Part shown: piece after piece, positions 1 through 6,553 of the stretch
How the letters are laid out: the number at the start of each line of letters is the position of its first letter
How positions within the stretch are numbered: the first letter of the stretch is position 1
Origin: Patescibacteria group bacterium
GTDB lineage: Bacteria > Patescibacteriota > Gracilibacteria > UBA1369 > PNNO01
Length of the DNA stretch: 18,506 nucleotides
Assembly: GCA_018821175.1 (NCBI GenBank)
Contig: JAHJMX010000008.1
Location: 1-18,506 of the forward strand
Direction: 5' to 3'
Program-made: the position numbers and the translations under genes
The notes under the pieces: generated by a model
The model's database searches: none
What the model was told of the DNA's origin: nothing
Seen by the model: the letters and a program-made list of their open reading frames with translations, nothing else

Positions 1-801
1 TAATATGCTGAGTGTACTTTCAGGCACTGAAGTTAAATAATTTACGATTCCAGAAAGATGTTCTGGGGCCGCTTCCGTTTCTCCAAAATCCTGATCTGTG
101 ATTTTTGAAACTATGGTCCCGTTCTCATTTAGTTTTGCATTTTCCAGTACGCGGCCCCACAGTCTTAATTGTTCAATAGATTTTGTCTTAAAGACGTGCT
201 TTACGATGTGTTTAAAGTTTGCCCCCAGTCCCATTAAATGTGCAGCGATTTGATAAACTGATTCGGTTGTATTTGAATGCATGAAACTTCCAGTATCAGT
301 GTAAAGTCCGGTTAAAATGGCAGTTGCCATACTTTTGCTAATTTTTGCATTTAAATGTCTCGCAAAATAGTAAATTATTTCGCTTGTTGCAGCGGTCTTT
401 GGCATTACTATGTTCAAGGTTCCAAAATATTTATTGCTTGGGTGATGATCTATATTTATCAACGAAATATTTTCACTAAACGCTTTCTCAATTTGCTCAT
501 TGAAACGGGTTTGACTTATGCTTCCGCAATCAACAACGATTATTAAATCAACATCTTCTAATGCAAAATCGGTTCTAAATCCAGCACTTCCTGGTAAAAA
601 TCTTAGAGAAGAGGGAAGTGCGTCGATACAGACTGAATTTACGCGTTTCCCAAAATGTGATCTGATTATTTCTGCAAGTGCAATATTTGAGCCAATTGTG
701 TCGCCATCTGGATTTCTATGTGAAATAACTATGATGTTTTGGGCATCTCGAATCATTGCTTCTAATTTTTGCAATTCATTTGTGAATGATTGTATGTTCA
801 T
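1..801 (-). CDS. nrnA: DHH-family phosphoesterase, NrnA-like (nanoRNase/pAp phosphatase), 3' end cut by window edge
   Basis: The minus strand is open from an ATG at 801-799 to the window edge, giving 267 residues without a stop. It carries the DHH phosphoesterase motifs in order: HRNPDGD at residues 28-34 (metal-binding D32 and D34), VVDCGS at 89-94 (D91), DHH at 118-120, and GLYTDTGSF at 165-173 (D169). This arrangement is typical of NrnA-type bifunctional enzymes, which degrade 2-5 nt RNAs and dephosphorylate 3'-phosphoadenosine 5'-phosphate to AMP using Mn2+. The C-terminal DHHA1 substrate-binding domain begins near the edge and is incomplete here. It lies downstream of RuBisCO on the same strand but behind a strong terminator and with its own promoter candidate, so it is probably transcribed separately. 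No Shine-Dalgarno sequence precedes the ATG. The family assignment is secure. The exact substrate (nanoRNA, pAp or a cyclic dinucleotide product) is inferred. Confidence 0.88.
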   Translation of the reverse strand, partial: MNIQSFTNELQKLEAMIRDAQNIIVISHRNPDGDTIGSNIALAEIIRSHFGKRVNSVCIDALPSSLRFLPGSAGFRTDFALEDVDLIIVVDCGSISQTRFNEQIEKAFSENISLINIDHHPSNKYFGTLNIVMPKTAATSEIIYYFARHLNAKISKSMATAILTGLYTDTGSFMHSNTTESVYQIAAHLMGLGANFKHIVKHVFKTKSIEQLRLWGRVLENAKLNENGTIVSKITDQDFGETEAAPEHLSGIVNYLTSVPESTLSIL

Positions 802-863
802 ATTAATTGCTTGCGATTTGCGGGTCCAATTCAATAAAGGAGTTTATTATAAAAAACATATGG

Positions 864-891
864 TTTATATAGCAACTAACTCGCATTGCAA
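864..891 (-). promoter_or_regulatory. Candidate sigma70-type promoter of the DHH phosphoesterase gene
   Basis: Read on the minus strand, TTGCAA (891-886) is followed after 16 bases by TATAAA (869-864). Transcription would start near 857, giving a leader of about 56 bases before the ATG at 801. Plausible by position, but the region is AT-rich and chance matches are easy. Confidence 0.4.
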
Positions 892-918
892 AAATAGGAT
901 GGACGTTGCCAAATGCAC

Positions 919-956
919 AAAAAAAAGCCCACCAAACATGTTGGCAGGCTTTTTTT
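919..956 (-). terminator. Intrinsic terminator of the RuBisCO transcript
   Basis: Fifteen bases past the RuBisCO stop codon, the minus strand forms a 9-bp stem, GCCTGCCAA with TTGGTGGGC (two G-U pairs), a 5-base CATGT loop and then eight T. In the plus orientation the two G-U pairs become mismatches, so the hairpin works best for minus-strand transcripts. It separates RuBisCO from the DHH phosphoesterase gene. Confidence 0.85.
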
Positions 957-970
957 AAAATTCTTGTATA

Positions 971-2278
971 TTAAACTCCCCATTTATCAATAGCTTTTTG
1001 CAAAGCTGGATGGTCTTTTGCATATTCTTCAACCGGAATGCCTTTTACTGAAGCTTCAACTGCTTGATAAATTGCTTGTGCACCTCCAGCAGTTCCATCT
1101 TGATGTCCATGACATCCTCCACCCATTTGGCAAACGATATCATTCCCCATTACTTTTACTACTTCAGGAATTTTTGCTGGTTGCAATCCTCCTGATGCAA
1201 CTGCGATTACAGGCTTCATTCCATACCATTCTTGATCAAGTGTTTCATCAGCATCATTTCCTTTTATTGAATCTTTTTCAAGAGCATCAACAAGGATCAA
1301 TGTATCGTTCGCTGAGCCTTCCATTTTCCCTGCTCCGGCAGTTCCGGTGTGGAGTAGATCAACTCCAAGCATTCTGTAAACTTTGGCAAGGACAAGCATA
1401 GAAATCGAGAATCCAGGTTCACGAGTGATTGCTCCGTGCATTGCTCTGTGTGCATGAATAATTTGCCCTGTATTTTTTCTTCTATAACTTTCAACGGCGT
1501 TAAATCCTAGTGTTACAACATCTAGCATACAAACTTTCCCACCAGCATTTTTTATAACATCACTACGCCTCATCATTTCATCGAAATTTGAATGAGTAAT
1601 GTTGGCAAGATACATCTTTTTAGTACCAGTTTCAGCTTCGACACGGTTTTTTTGTTCGAATGTAAGTTCCATTCTTTTGTCGAACGGATTGAATGTTTGT
1701 GATGTTAAATTTTCGTCATCCTTTACGATATCAAGTCCTTGTCCATCAATCCCATACCATGCTTGATAAGCGACTTCTGCGTGTTGATCACTTGTGAGTC
1801 CAACTTTTGGCTTGATGATTGTCCCTGTGAATGGGCGATCATAAATTCCAGTTAAATCGCGTACTCCTTGGATTCCATGTTCTGGCCCAGGGAATGCAGT
1901 TACTACTTCTTTTGGGAATTTTATATCACAAACGCGGAGATTCTTGAGAATTTTCATCCCGAGAATGTTTCCACAAATTGAAGACAAAATTCCTGACATA
2001 TTATCAACTTCGAAAAGTTCGATAGGGTAAGCAATTTTTGCTGTATGCTTATCTTCATTTAGCTCAATAATACGTGGTTTTAGTGTTTGAGCGATATTTT
2101 CCTTCATTGTTGAGATTTTTGTCCAAGTCCCAATAGAGCTTTCTGCTGCAATTTGTTCAGCTCCTTCTCCAAATGAGACACCATCTTCTGTTTCGAAACG
2201 ATAAAGACAAACGATATCCGAATCTTTCGGTTTGTAGTTTGGATCGTAGTAATGAAGCATGTCCTGATAATTTTCCAT
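971..2278 (-). CDS. rbcL: Ribulose-1,5-bisphosphate carboxylase/oxygenase large chain, form III type
   Basis: A 435-residue complete RuBisCO large subunit. The catalytic set is intact (spinach numbering in brackets): E46 (60), T51/W52 (65/66), N104 (123), K156 and K158 (175, 177), the carbamylated K186 with D188 and E189 (201, 203, 204), H277/R278 (294/295), H310 (327), loop-6 K318 (334), S362-G364 (379-381) and G386-G387 (403-404). Long stretches, such as KDDENLTS, the ANIT segment, HTGTAGAGKMEG and the VEEYAKDH tail, recall archaeal form III enzymes. The related II/III clade of CPR bacteria is the alternative. No small-subunit or phosphoribulokinase gene is in the window, so the usual role of such enzymes is inferred: converting ribose-phosphate from AMP salvage, through RuBP and CO2, into two 3-phosphoglycerate. 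It is probably transcribed from the promoter at 2553-2581 together with a 59-residue membrane peptide 47 bases upstream. Confidence 0.95.
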   Translation of the reverse strand: MENYQDMLHYYDPNYKPKDSDIVCLYRFETEDGVSFGEGAEQIAAESSIGTWTKISTMKENIAQTLKPRIIELNEDKHTAKIAYPIELFEVDNMSGILSSICGNILGMKILKNLRVCDIKFPKEVVTAFPGPEHGIQGVRDLTGIYDRPFTGTIIKPKVGLTSDQHAEVAYQAWYGIDGQGLDIVKDDENLTSQTFNPFDKRMELTFEQKNRVEAETGTKKMYLANITHSNFDEMMRRSDVIKNAGGKVCMLDVVTLGFNAVESYRRKNTGQIIHAHRAMHGAITREPGFSISMLVLAKVYRMLGVDLLHTGTAGAGKMEGSANDTLILVDALEKDSIKGNDADETLDQEWYGMKPVIAVASGGLQPAKIPEVVKVMGNDIVCQMGGGCHGHQDGTAGGAQAIYQAVEASVKGIPVEEYAKDHPALQKAIDKWGV

Positions 2279-2325
2279 ATTTGTTTTGGTTAATTAATTG
2301 AGAATTAATAAGATTTTTATAAAAT

Positions 2326-2505
2326 TTATTGCAAAAGCCCGTTTAAATCTCCAATGCTATTCCCATTAGGTTGCAATACAAAAGTTTGAATAGTGCTTGT
2401 ATATTCATGTAAATTATCCATGTATTTCAAAACTGCTACTACAAAAATAACAGCAATTGTAATTAGTATAATTTCAAGTACGTTTCGGGGATTTTTTTTT
2501 CGCAT
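2326..2505 (-). CDS. Small single-pass membrane protein (59 aa) leading the RuBisCO transcript
   Basis: The minus strand between RuBisCO and the DoxX-like gene holds an ORF from ATG (2505-2503) to TAA (2328-2326). The product starts with a basic stretch (MRKKNPRN), has one hydrophobic helix at about residues 9-26 (VLEIILITIAVIFVVAVL), and continues with a polar tail of about 33 residues, so it looks like an inner-membrane microprotein. It sits about 41 bases behind the best promoter of this region and 47 bases ahead of RuBisCO with no terminator between, so co-transcription is likely. I recognise no family. No Shine-Dalgarno sequence is present, as for most genes here. Being short, it could be a chance ORF in leader sequence, but the basic-TM-polar architecture and promoter position favour a real gene. 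Confidence 0.55.
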   Translation of the reverse strand: MRKKNPRNVLEIILITIAVIFVVAVLKYMDNLHEYTSTIQTFVLQPNGNSIGDLNGLLQ

Positions 2506-2552
2506 GAATTTTAATATTTTTATATGTATTTTTTAGATTCCGAGCTAATGAT

Positions 2553-2581
2553 ATTATACAACAAAACGAGCAAGATCACAA
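2553..2581 (-). promoter_or_regulatory. Promoter of the micropeptide-RuBisCO transcript
   Basis: On the minus strand TTGTGA (2581-2576), a 17-base spacer and a perfect TATAAT (2558-2553) form a near-consensus sigma70-type promoter. The predicted start is near 2546, about 41 bases before the 59-residue ORF. It lies just beyond the DoxX-like stop codon, so RuBisCO need not depend on the upstream ferredoxin/DoxX genes. Confidence 0.6.
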
Positions 2582-2602
2582 CCCTGGATATGTCTGCAAA
2601 AA

Positions 2603-3496
2603 CTATGATATTTCTTTATGTATTCTTTCCTCAAATTGATTTCCTGTAATTACGATGTATGTAACTGCGATATATGGTAATGCAATTGGTAAAAAATTTG
2701 GGCCGATAACAAATAGAAGAATTATAGTTGCCGTTCCAATTAAAATTGCCGTGATGCGTTCAAGTAATCCGAATGCAAGTAAAATCCCCATCAAAACACC
2801 CACCGCGCATATATTAAATACTAAATGTTCATTTGTGAAACTACTAACTCCGAAAATACTTCGTATTATGTTAAGGTCTGGATTCGCGTTCAAATAAGCC
2901 ACTGCTTTCCCTCCAGAAAGCCATGTGTGGTGTAAAATACTATAAGTGATGCTAGCTCCGGTAATGAACATCAAAATTGGTAATGCGTATTTTCGATATC
3001 TATCCAAAAAGCCTTTTTTGCCGATTGGTTCAAAGAAAAAACTAAAGCTGAGGGCATCTTTGTGTATCAGGAAAAGAAAAATAGATACTCCAACAAATAT
3101 CGAATAATCAAGGACGCTCAGTGTAGGAAAAATGAAAAATGCTGATATGAAAAGGGCGATAATCCCAAGTGTCATCAATCTTGTAAAAACTCCTAAAACA
3201 AGACAAGCTCCTACTGCAATTTGTCCATATTTAATTACAGTATGGAATGTTGATGTGTCGAGTGTAAATGCTGGCCCGAAAAGGAAATCCTGCACACCCC
3301 CGATAATTAGAAGAACCCCAATAGCGATTGTTAATATAGTAGGGGATAAGAAGGCTCCACTTTTTAGTAGTTCTGCTAAATTACGGATTGCCTGACTTTT
3401 TTTAGCAAAAAATTCTAAAACAATTGCAATTAAGAGAATCGCAACACACACAACTACCGGAGTAATGTACCAAATTAATTGGTTATCTTGTCCCAT
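2603..3496 (-). CDS. DoxX/DoxD-like polytopic membrane protein
   Basis: A 297-residue protein dominated by hydrophobic segments, about eight or nine predicted membrane helices (around residues 8-28, 53-73, 90-106, 108-124, 130-146, 170-190, 224-243, 248-266 and 268-285). Patterns such as the glycine-rich helix with GGVQDFLFG and a KYGQIAVGACLVLGVFTRL segment resemble the DoxX/DoxD superfamily, whose members include thiosulfate:quinone oxidoreductase subunits and many uncharacterised proteins. The gene follows a [4Fe-4S] ferredoxin after only 11 bases, so the two are very likely co-transcribed, which suggests a membrane redox role, though no cofactor ligands are evident. The stop is TAG. An uncharacterised membrane protein of another family remains possible. 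The membrane location is certain and the DoxX assignment moderate. Confidence 0.6.
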   Translation of the reverse strand: MGQDNQLIWYITPVVVCVAILLIAIVLEFFAKKSQAIRNLAELLKSGAFLSPTILTIAIGVLLIIGGVQDFLFGPAFTLDTSTFHTVIKYGQIAVGACLVLGVFTRLMTLGIIALFISAFFIFPTLSVLDYSIFVGVSIFLFLIHKDALSFSFFFEPIGKKGFLDRYRKYALPILMFITGASITYSILHHTWLSGGKAVAYLNANPDLNIIRSIFGVSSFTNEHLVFNICAVGVLMGILLAFGLLERITAILIGTATIILLFVIGPNFLPIALPYIAVTYIVITGNQFEERIHKEIS

Positions 3497-3507
3497 TTAA
3501 ATATGGG

Positions 3508-3693
3508 TTAATCTACTGAAATAGCGCTAACTGGACACGAATCTGCGGCTGTTTGAATGTTTTCGTCGCTGTCTCCGTCCGCTTTGATTACGTGAGATTT
3601 CCCATTATCACCTAGTTCAAAAACTGCTGGACAAAGTTGAATGCAAAGACCACATCCAATACAAAGATTTGGGTCAACTTTTGGATTTGCCAT
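3508..3693 (-). CDS. Single-cluster [4Fe-4S] ferredoxin
   Basis: A 61-residue acidic ferredoxin. The CIGCGLCIQLCP motif places cysteines at 11, 14, 17 and 21, and a distal CP motif supplies C53. By analogy with Thermotoga-type ferredoxins, C11, C14, C17 and C53 bind the single [4Fe-4S] cluster. In those proteins the extra cysteine corresponding to C21 forms a disulfide with another cysteine about ten residues before the last ligand. Here that stretch (DENIQTAADSC) has no cysteine, so C21 is unpaired. It is a soluble low-potential electron carrier with an unknown partner. The DoxX-like membrane gene starts 11 bases downstream on the same strand, and folA ends 83 bases upstream. No Shine-Dalgarno sequence precedes the ATG. 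Confidence 0.92.
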   Translation of the reverse strand: MANPKVDPNLCIGCGLCIQLCPAVFELGDNGKSHVIKADGDSDENIQTAADSCPVSAISVD

Positions 3694-3749
3694 GAAAAAT
3701 TAAGTTATTTGTAAGAGCTCTTTTAAATTATCAAGTCCATTGCCCGAAA

Positions 3750-3768
3750 AAGCAAGTGGAAGTCGCTT
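3750..3768 (-). terminator. Weak candidate terminator after folA
   Basis: Eight bases past the folA stop codon the minus strand can form AAGCGA / TTGCTT (6 bp, one G-T pair) around a 7-base loop, followed by a short TTT run ending in C. The stem is weak, so partial read-through into the ferredoxin/DoxX genes is quite possible. Confidence 0.25.
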
Positions 3769-3776
3769 GTTTTGGA

Positions 3777-4295
3777 TTATCTTGTGTATAAAGAAAATCT
3801 AAGATTCATATCATCTGTTTCAATGCCTCCAAGTTCTTGGACATTTGTGAAATGTTCAGGTATTTGGGGATAAAATGTATCGCAATCGTAAGTTTTTCCG
3901 ATATATGTGATATATAGGCCAGTTAAGTCGTCACGATTTATTGAATGCTTGTAAACCGAAGCTCCACCAATAATGAAAATTTTCTCAATTTTTTTATCTG
4001 CCATAGCAATTGCATCGTCCATAGATGTTGCAACCATAGCTCCTTTTGCCAAATATTTTGAATCTCTGCTCAAAACAACATTCCCACGATTTTTTAGCGG
4101 GCGATGTTTCTCAGGAATTGATTCCCAGGTGCTGCGACCCATAATTACCATGTTTTTCTTGGCTGGATCGTCAGTTTTTTGAGTAATTGTCTGAAAATGT
4201 TTCATATCATCAGGCAAATTCCACACCAAATCATTATTTTTTCCGATTCCATGTTCTTGGTCGATTGCTACAATGTGGTAAATTTCATGTTTCAT
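3777..4295 (-). CDS. folA: Dihydrofolate reductase
   Basis: A 172-residue DHFR that reduces dihydrofolate to tetrahydrofolate with NADPH, regenerating the cofactor consumed by thymidylate synthase. Family landmarks are all visible: the HIVAIDQEHGIGKNNDLVW N-terminus with the Met20-type loop, the acidic active-site residue D30 in NLPDDMKHF, the NADPH-binding VIMGRSTWESIP segment, and the FIIGGASVY motif. Length is slightly above the usual 160 or so because of a small insertion (QKTDDPAKKN) before the central strand. The gene begins 18 bases after thyA on the same strand, the classic thyA-folA pairing, and is presumably expressed from the thyA promoter. The start ATG follows an AT-rich stretch without a Shine-Dalgarno sequence. 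Confidence 0.95.
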   Translation of the reverse strand: MKHEIYHIVAIDQEHGIGKNNDLVWNLPDDMKHFQTITQKTDDPAKKNMVIMGRSTWESIPEKHRPLKNRGNVVLSRDSKYLAKGAMVATSMDDAIAMADKKIEKIFIIGGASVYKHSINRDDLTGLYITYIGKTYDCDTFYPQIPEHFTNVQELGGIETDDMNLRFSLYTR

Positions 4296-4313
4296 ATGCG
4301 CGTTTTGTTAAAC

Positions 4314-5129
4314 TTAAACTGCAATCTCAAATTTAATAAAATCATCGTGCTCATATCCAATAAGTTCGAAGTCTTCTAATGTAATTTCATTAAAAGGTTT
4401 TTTTGCTAATTTGAGTTGTGGGAGTTTATGCGGAGTTCGAGTTAGTTGCTTTTCAAGACCTTCTACGTGATTTGAATAAATATGCGCATCTCCTAATGTG
4501 TGTACGAAAATTCCAGGTTCTAAACCACATTCTTGTGCCATCATAATCATCAATGCAGCATAACTTGCAATATTGTAAGGTACACCAAGCGCAATATCAG
4601 CACTACGTTGATAAAGTTGGCAGTCTAAACGTCCATTTACAACATAAAATTGGAAAAATGCATGACAAGGAGGCAAAGCCATTCTTGGCAAATCTGCAGG
4701 ATTCCAGGCACTTACTATAATTCTACGTGAAGTTGGATTGTTTTTGATTAGGTCAATAGCCTCTTGAATTTGATCAACATGTGATTTCTCATATTGCCCA
4801 GTTTCTTCGTTTTTCGTAAATCTTTCCCATTTTTTCCATTGATAACCATAAATTGGGCCTAGTTCGCCATTTTCATCAGCCCACGGATTCCAAATCTTGG
4901 TATGTGGCATAAGCCCATCATTGATATTTGTTGCGCCTTTCAAAAACCACAAAAGTTCACGAATAATATTAGTAATGCTAACTTTTTTTGTTGTAACAAG
5001 GGGGAAACCATTGCGAAGGTCATATTTTGTTTGCGTTCCAAAAACAGAAATAATTCCAGTTCCAGTCCGGTCTTTTTTTTCTTCACCATTCTCCAAAACA
5101 TGCTTAACTAGATCAAGATATTGTTTCAT
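4314..5129 (-). CDS. thyA: Thymidylate synthase (ThyA type)
   Basis: A 271-residue folate-dependent thymidylate synthase, close to the usual length of about 264. It methylates dUMP to dTMP using methylene-tetrahydrofolate and releases dihydrofolate, which FolA next door recycles. Visible landmarks are the N-terminal DRTGTG loop (residues 20-25), the phosphate-binding pair R135/R136 in NPTSRRIIVS, the catalytic C155 in ALPPCHAFFQF, the QLYQRSAD segment, and N186 in LGVPYNIASY. A near-consensus promoter lies about 45-75 bases upstream, making thyA the first gene of the thyA-folA operon. No Shine-Dalgarno sequence is seen. Confidence 0.97.
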   Translation of the reverse strand: MKQYLDLVKHVLENGEEKKDRTGTGIISVFGTQTKYDLRNGFPLVTTKKVSITNIIRELLWFLKGATNINDGLMPHTKIWNPWADENGELGPIYGYQWKKWERFTKNEETGQYEKSHVDQIQEAIDLIKNNPTSRRIIVSAWNPADLPRMALPPCHAFFQFYVVNGRLDCQLYQRSADIALGVPYNIASYAALMIMMAQECGLEPGIFVHTLGDAHIYSNHVEGLEKQLTRTPHKLPQLKLAKKPFNEITLEDFELIGYEHDDFIKFEIAV

Positions 5130-5174
5130 ATTTTAAGTTGATTAATTCTTTGCGCTCATGAAAAAGCCGATGGA

Positions 5175-5203
5175 ATTATACGGGCGAAATACACAAAGGT
5201 CAA
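5175..5203 (-). promoter_or_regulatory. Promoter of the thyA-folA operon
   Basis: On the minus strand TTGACC (5203-5198), a 17-base spacer and a perfect TATAAT (5180-5175) match the sigma70 consensus well. Transcription would start near 5168, leaving a leader of about 38 bases. A perfect 7-bp inverted repeat (CACAAAG at 5192-5198 and CTTTGTG at 5216-5222) brackets the -35 element. Confidence 0.65.
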
Positions 5204-5256
5204 AATAGATTCTTTCTTTGTGGGAAAGTGGCAAAATATATTTCAACTAATCATTT

Positions 5257-5535
5257 TTATTGGGCTCCAATTTCAATTAATATTGAAGCTGTGCGATTTT
5301 CAATCTGTGCTCTTAAAGCATGGATTTTTTCCCACTGTTGCTCCCATTCTTGACTGCTAACCCATGGTGGGGGGCATAGGCTACTTTCACCACAGATTGG
5401 CCAGACGGGATATAATTTCCCATCTAGTCGTCTGCAAACAGTACTAGACCCATCATCAACCACTAGAGGCTTTCTGTTTACATATATATTGAGCATTTCA
5501 GTATTTTCCTGTTTTTGGATTTTTTGTTGTACCAT
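5257..5535 (-). CDS. Hypothetical protein (92 aa), unrecognised
   Basis: A small minus-strand gene with TAA stop. I do not recognise the product. The first 13 residues are polar and glutamine-rich, and a second methionine at residue 14 (MLNIYVNRKPL) could be the real start. Residues 30-60 contain three cysteines (C34, C48, C54) and a tryptophan/proline-rich stretch (WPICGESSLCPPPW), and the last 30 residues form a probable amphipathic helix (EWEQQWEKIHALRAQIENR). The cysteines are too few for an obvious zinc ribbon. It lies between the threonine dehydrogenase gene and the thyA promoter, with its own promoter candidate upstream, so it appears monocistronic. A real gene is more likely than not because no competing reading frame covers the region. 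Confidence 0.6.
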   Translation of the reverse strand: MVQQKIQKQENTEMLNIYVNRKPLVVDDGSSTVCRRLDGKLYPVWPICGESSLCPPPWVSSQEWEQQWEKIHALRAQIENRTASILIEIGAQ

Positions 5536-5567
5536 GTTGAGGTTTGAGAGTGGCAGGTTTGGAGGTG

Positions 5568-5596
5568 ATTATTGCATGGTTTTCTTTGTGCTTCAA
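5568..5596 (-). promoter_or_regulatory. Candidate promoter of the 92-residue orphan gene
   Basis: On the minus strand TTGAAG (5596-5591), a 17-base spacer and AATAAT (5573-5568) preceded by TGC (extended -10 type) lie about 35-60 bases ahead of the ATG at 5535. Moderate match. Confidence 0.4.
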
Positions 5597-5610
5597 GTTG
5601 AAAATCGCAA

Positions 5611-6552
5611 TTATTTTTTCAAATTCTTTATCATATCAATTGAAATTTCTTCAAGACCAAACTGATGTTTCCATCCCCAGTCTTCTCTAGCTTTTGAATC
5701 GTCAATTGTAGATGGCCATGAATCGGCGATTTTTTGTCTTGAGTCGGGAGTGAATGTGCAAGTGAATCCATCGATGTGGCTGGCTACGTTTTCCGCAAGT
5801 TCTTTAGCTGAAAAACTGATTGCAGTTAAATTATATGCAGTTCTAATTGTGATTTTTTCAGGAGCTGCATCCATCAATTGCAATGTTGCTTTGACAGCGT
5901 CATCCATATACATCATAGGTAAAACTGTTTTTTCGTTTACGAAGCAGTCATAAGATCCTTTTGCAATTGCATCATAATATATCGCAACCGCATAATCCGT
6001 GGTTCCTCCACCTGGAGCCGTTTTCCAAGAAATGACACCAGGATATCTTAAACTGCGTACATCTAAGCCGTATTTTACGAAATAATACTGACACAAAAGT
6101 TCTCCAGCCACTTTTGTAACTCCGTACATTGTTGTCGGTGCAAGCACTGTTTGTTGTGGTGTGTTTTCAAGTGGGGTTGTTGGTCCAAATGCAGCAATAG
6201 AACTTGGCCAAAACATTCTTTCTATTTTGTATTCGACTGCAAGATCAAGCATGGTTTTAAGACTTGTCATATTTACATCCCATGCTAAATCTGGCTTTGC
6301 TTCACCAACTGCAGATAAAACTCCAACTAGATGATAAATTGTATCTATATTGTATTTTTCGATTAATGCGCGGATTTCATCTTTGTTTCTTGCGTCTGCT
6401 GTTTCAAAAGGCCCAGCATTCCTGAATTCCTCTGTTGGTTCTTTATGATGTCCGACTGCGATTACATTTTCATTCCCGTATTTAGATCTCAAGGCTGGAA
6501 TAAGCTCAGAACCAATCTGGCCTAAAGCCCCTGTTACAAGTATTTTTTTCAT
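5611..6552 (-). CDS. L-threonine 3-dehydrogenase, SDR (NAD-dependent epimerase-like) type
   Basis: A 313-residue extended short-chain dehydrogenase. The NAD-binding GALGQIG motif is at residues 8-14, catalytic serines at S117/S118 (WPSSIAAFGPTTP), and the YxxxK pair at Y143/K147 (YGVTK). The SLRYPGVISW segment and the PGGGTTDYAV stretch are hallmarks of the SDR-type threonine dehydrogenases found in Bacteroidetes and many other groups, as opposed to the zinc-dependent Tdh of E. coli. The reaction is L-threonine + NAD+ to 2-amino-3-ketobutyrate, normally followed by cleavage to glycine and acetyl-CoA by a ligase not present in the window. It is the last gene of a four-gene minus-strand set and starts one base after the cytochrome-like gene ends. 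A related sugar epimerase is the less likely alternative. Confidence 0.87.
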   Translation of the reverse strand: MKKILVTGALGQIGSELIPALRSKYGNENVIAVGHHKEPTEEFRNAGPFETADARNKDEIRALIEKYNIDTIYHLVGVLSAVGEAKPDLAWDVNMTSLKTMLDLAVEYKIERMFWPSSIAAFGPTTPLENTPQQTVLAPTTMYGVTKVAGELLCQYYFVKYGLDVRSLRYPGVISWKTAPGGGTTDYAVAIYYDAIAKGSYDCFVNEKTVLPMMYMDDAVKATLQLMDAAPEKITIRTAYNLTAISFSAKELAENVASHIDGFTCTFTPDSRQKIADSWPSTIDDSKAREDWGWKHQFGLEEISIDMIKNLKK

Positions 6553-6553
6553 A

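Noticed and set aside
518..958. Plus-strand ORF of 146 codons opposite the left-edge gene
   Set aside because: The opposite strand encodes all DHH phosphoesterase motifs, so this is an antisense shadow, and its end runs through the RuBisCO terminator.
1018..1401. Plus-strand ORF of 127 codons inside RuBisCO
   Set aside because: Leucine/glutamine-rich antisense reading of a highly conserved enzyme; no independent signal.
5561..5665. GGAGGTGAT followed by ATG on the plus strand, with a 29-codon ORF
   Set aside because: It looks like an ideal ribosome-binding site, but the peptide is short, mostly antisense to the threonine dehydrogenase gene, and no family or hydrophobic pattern supports it. 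The complementary strand resembles the 16S rRNA 3' tail, which appears to be coincidence.
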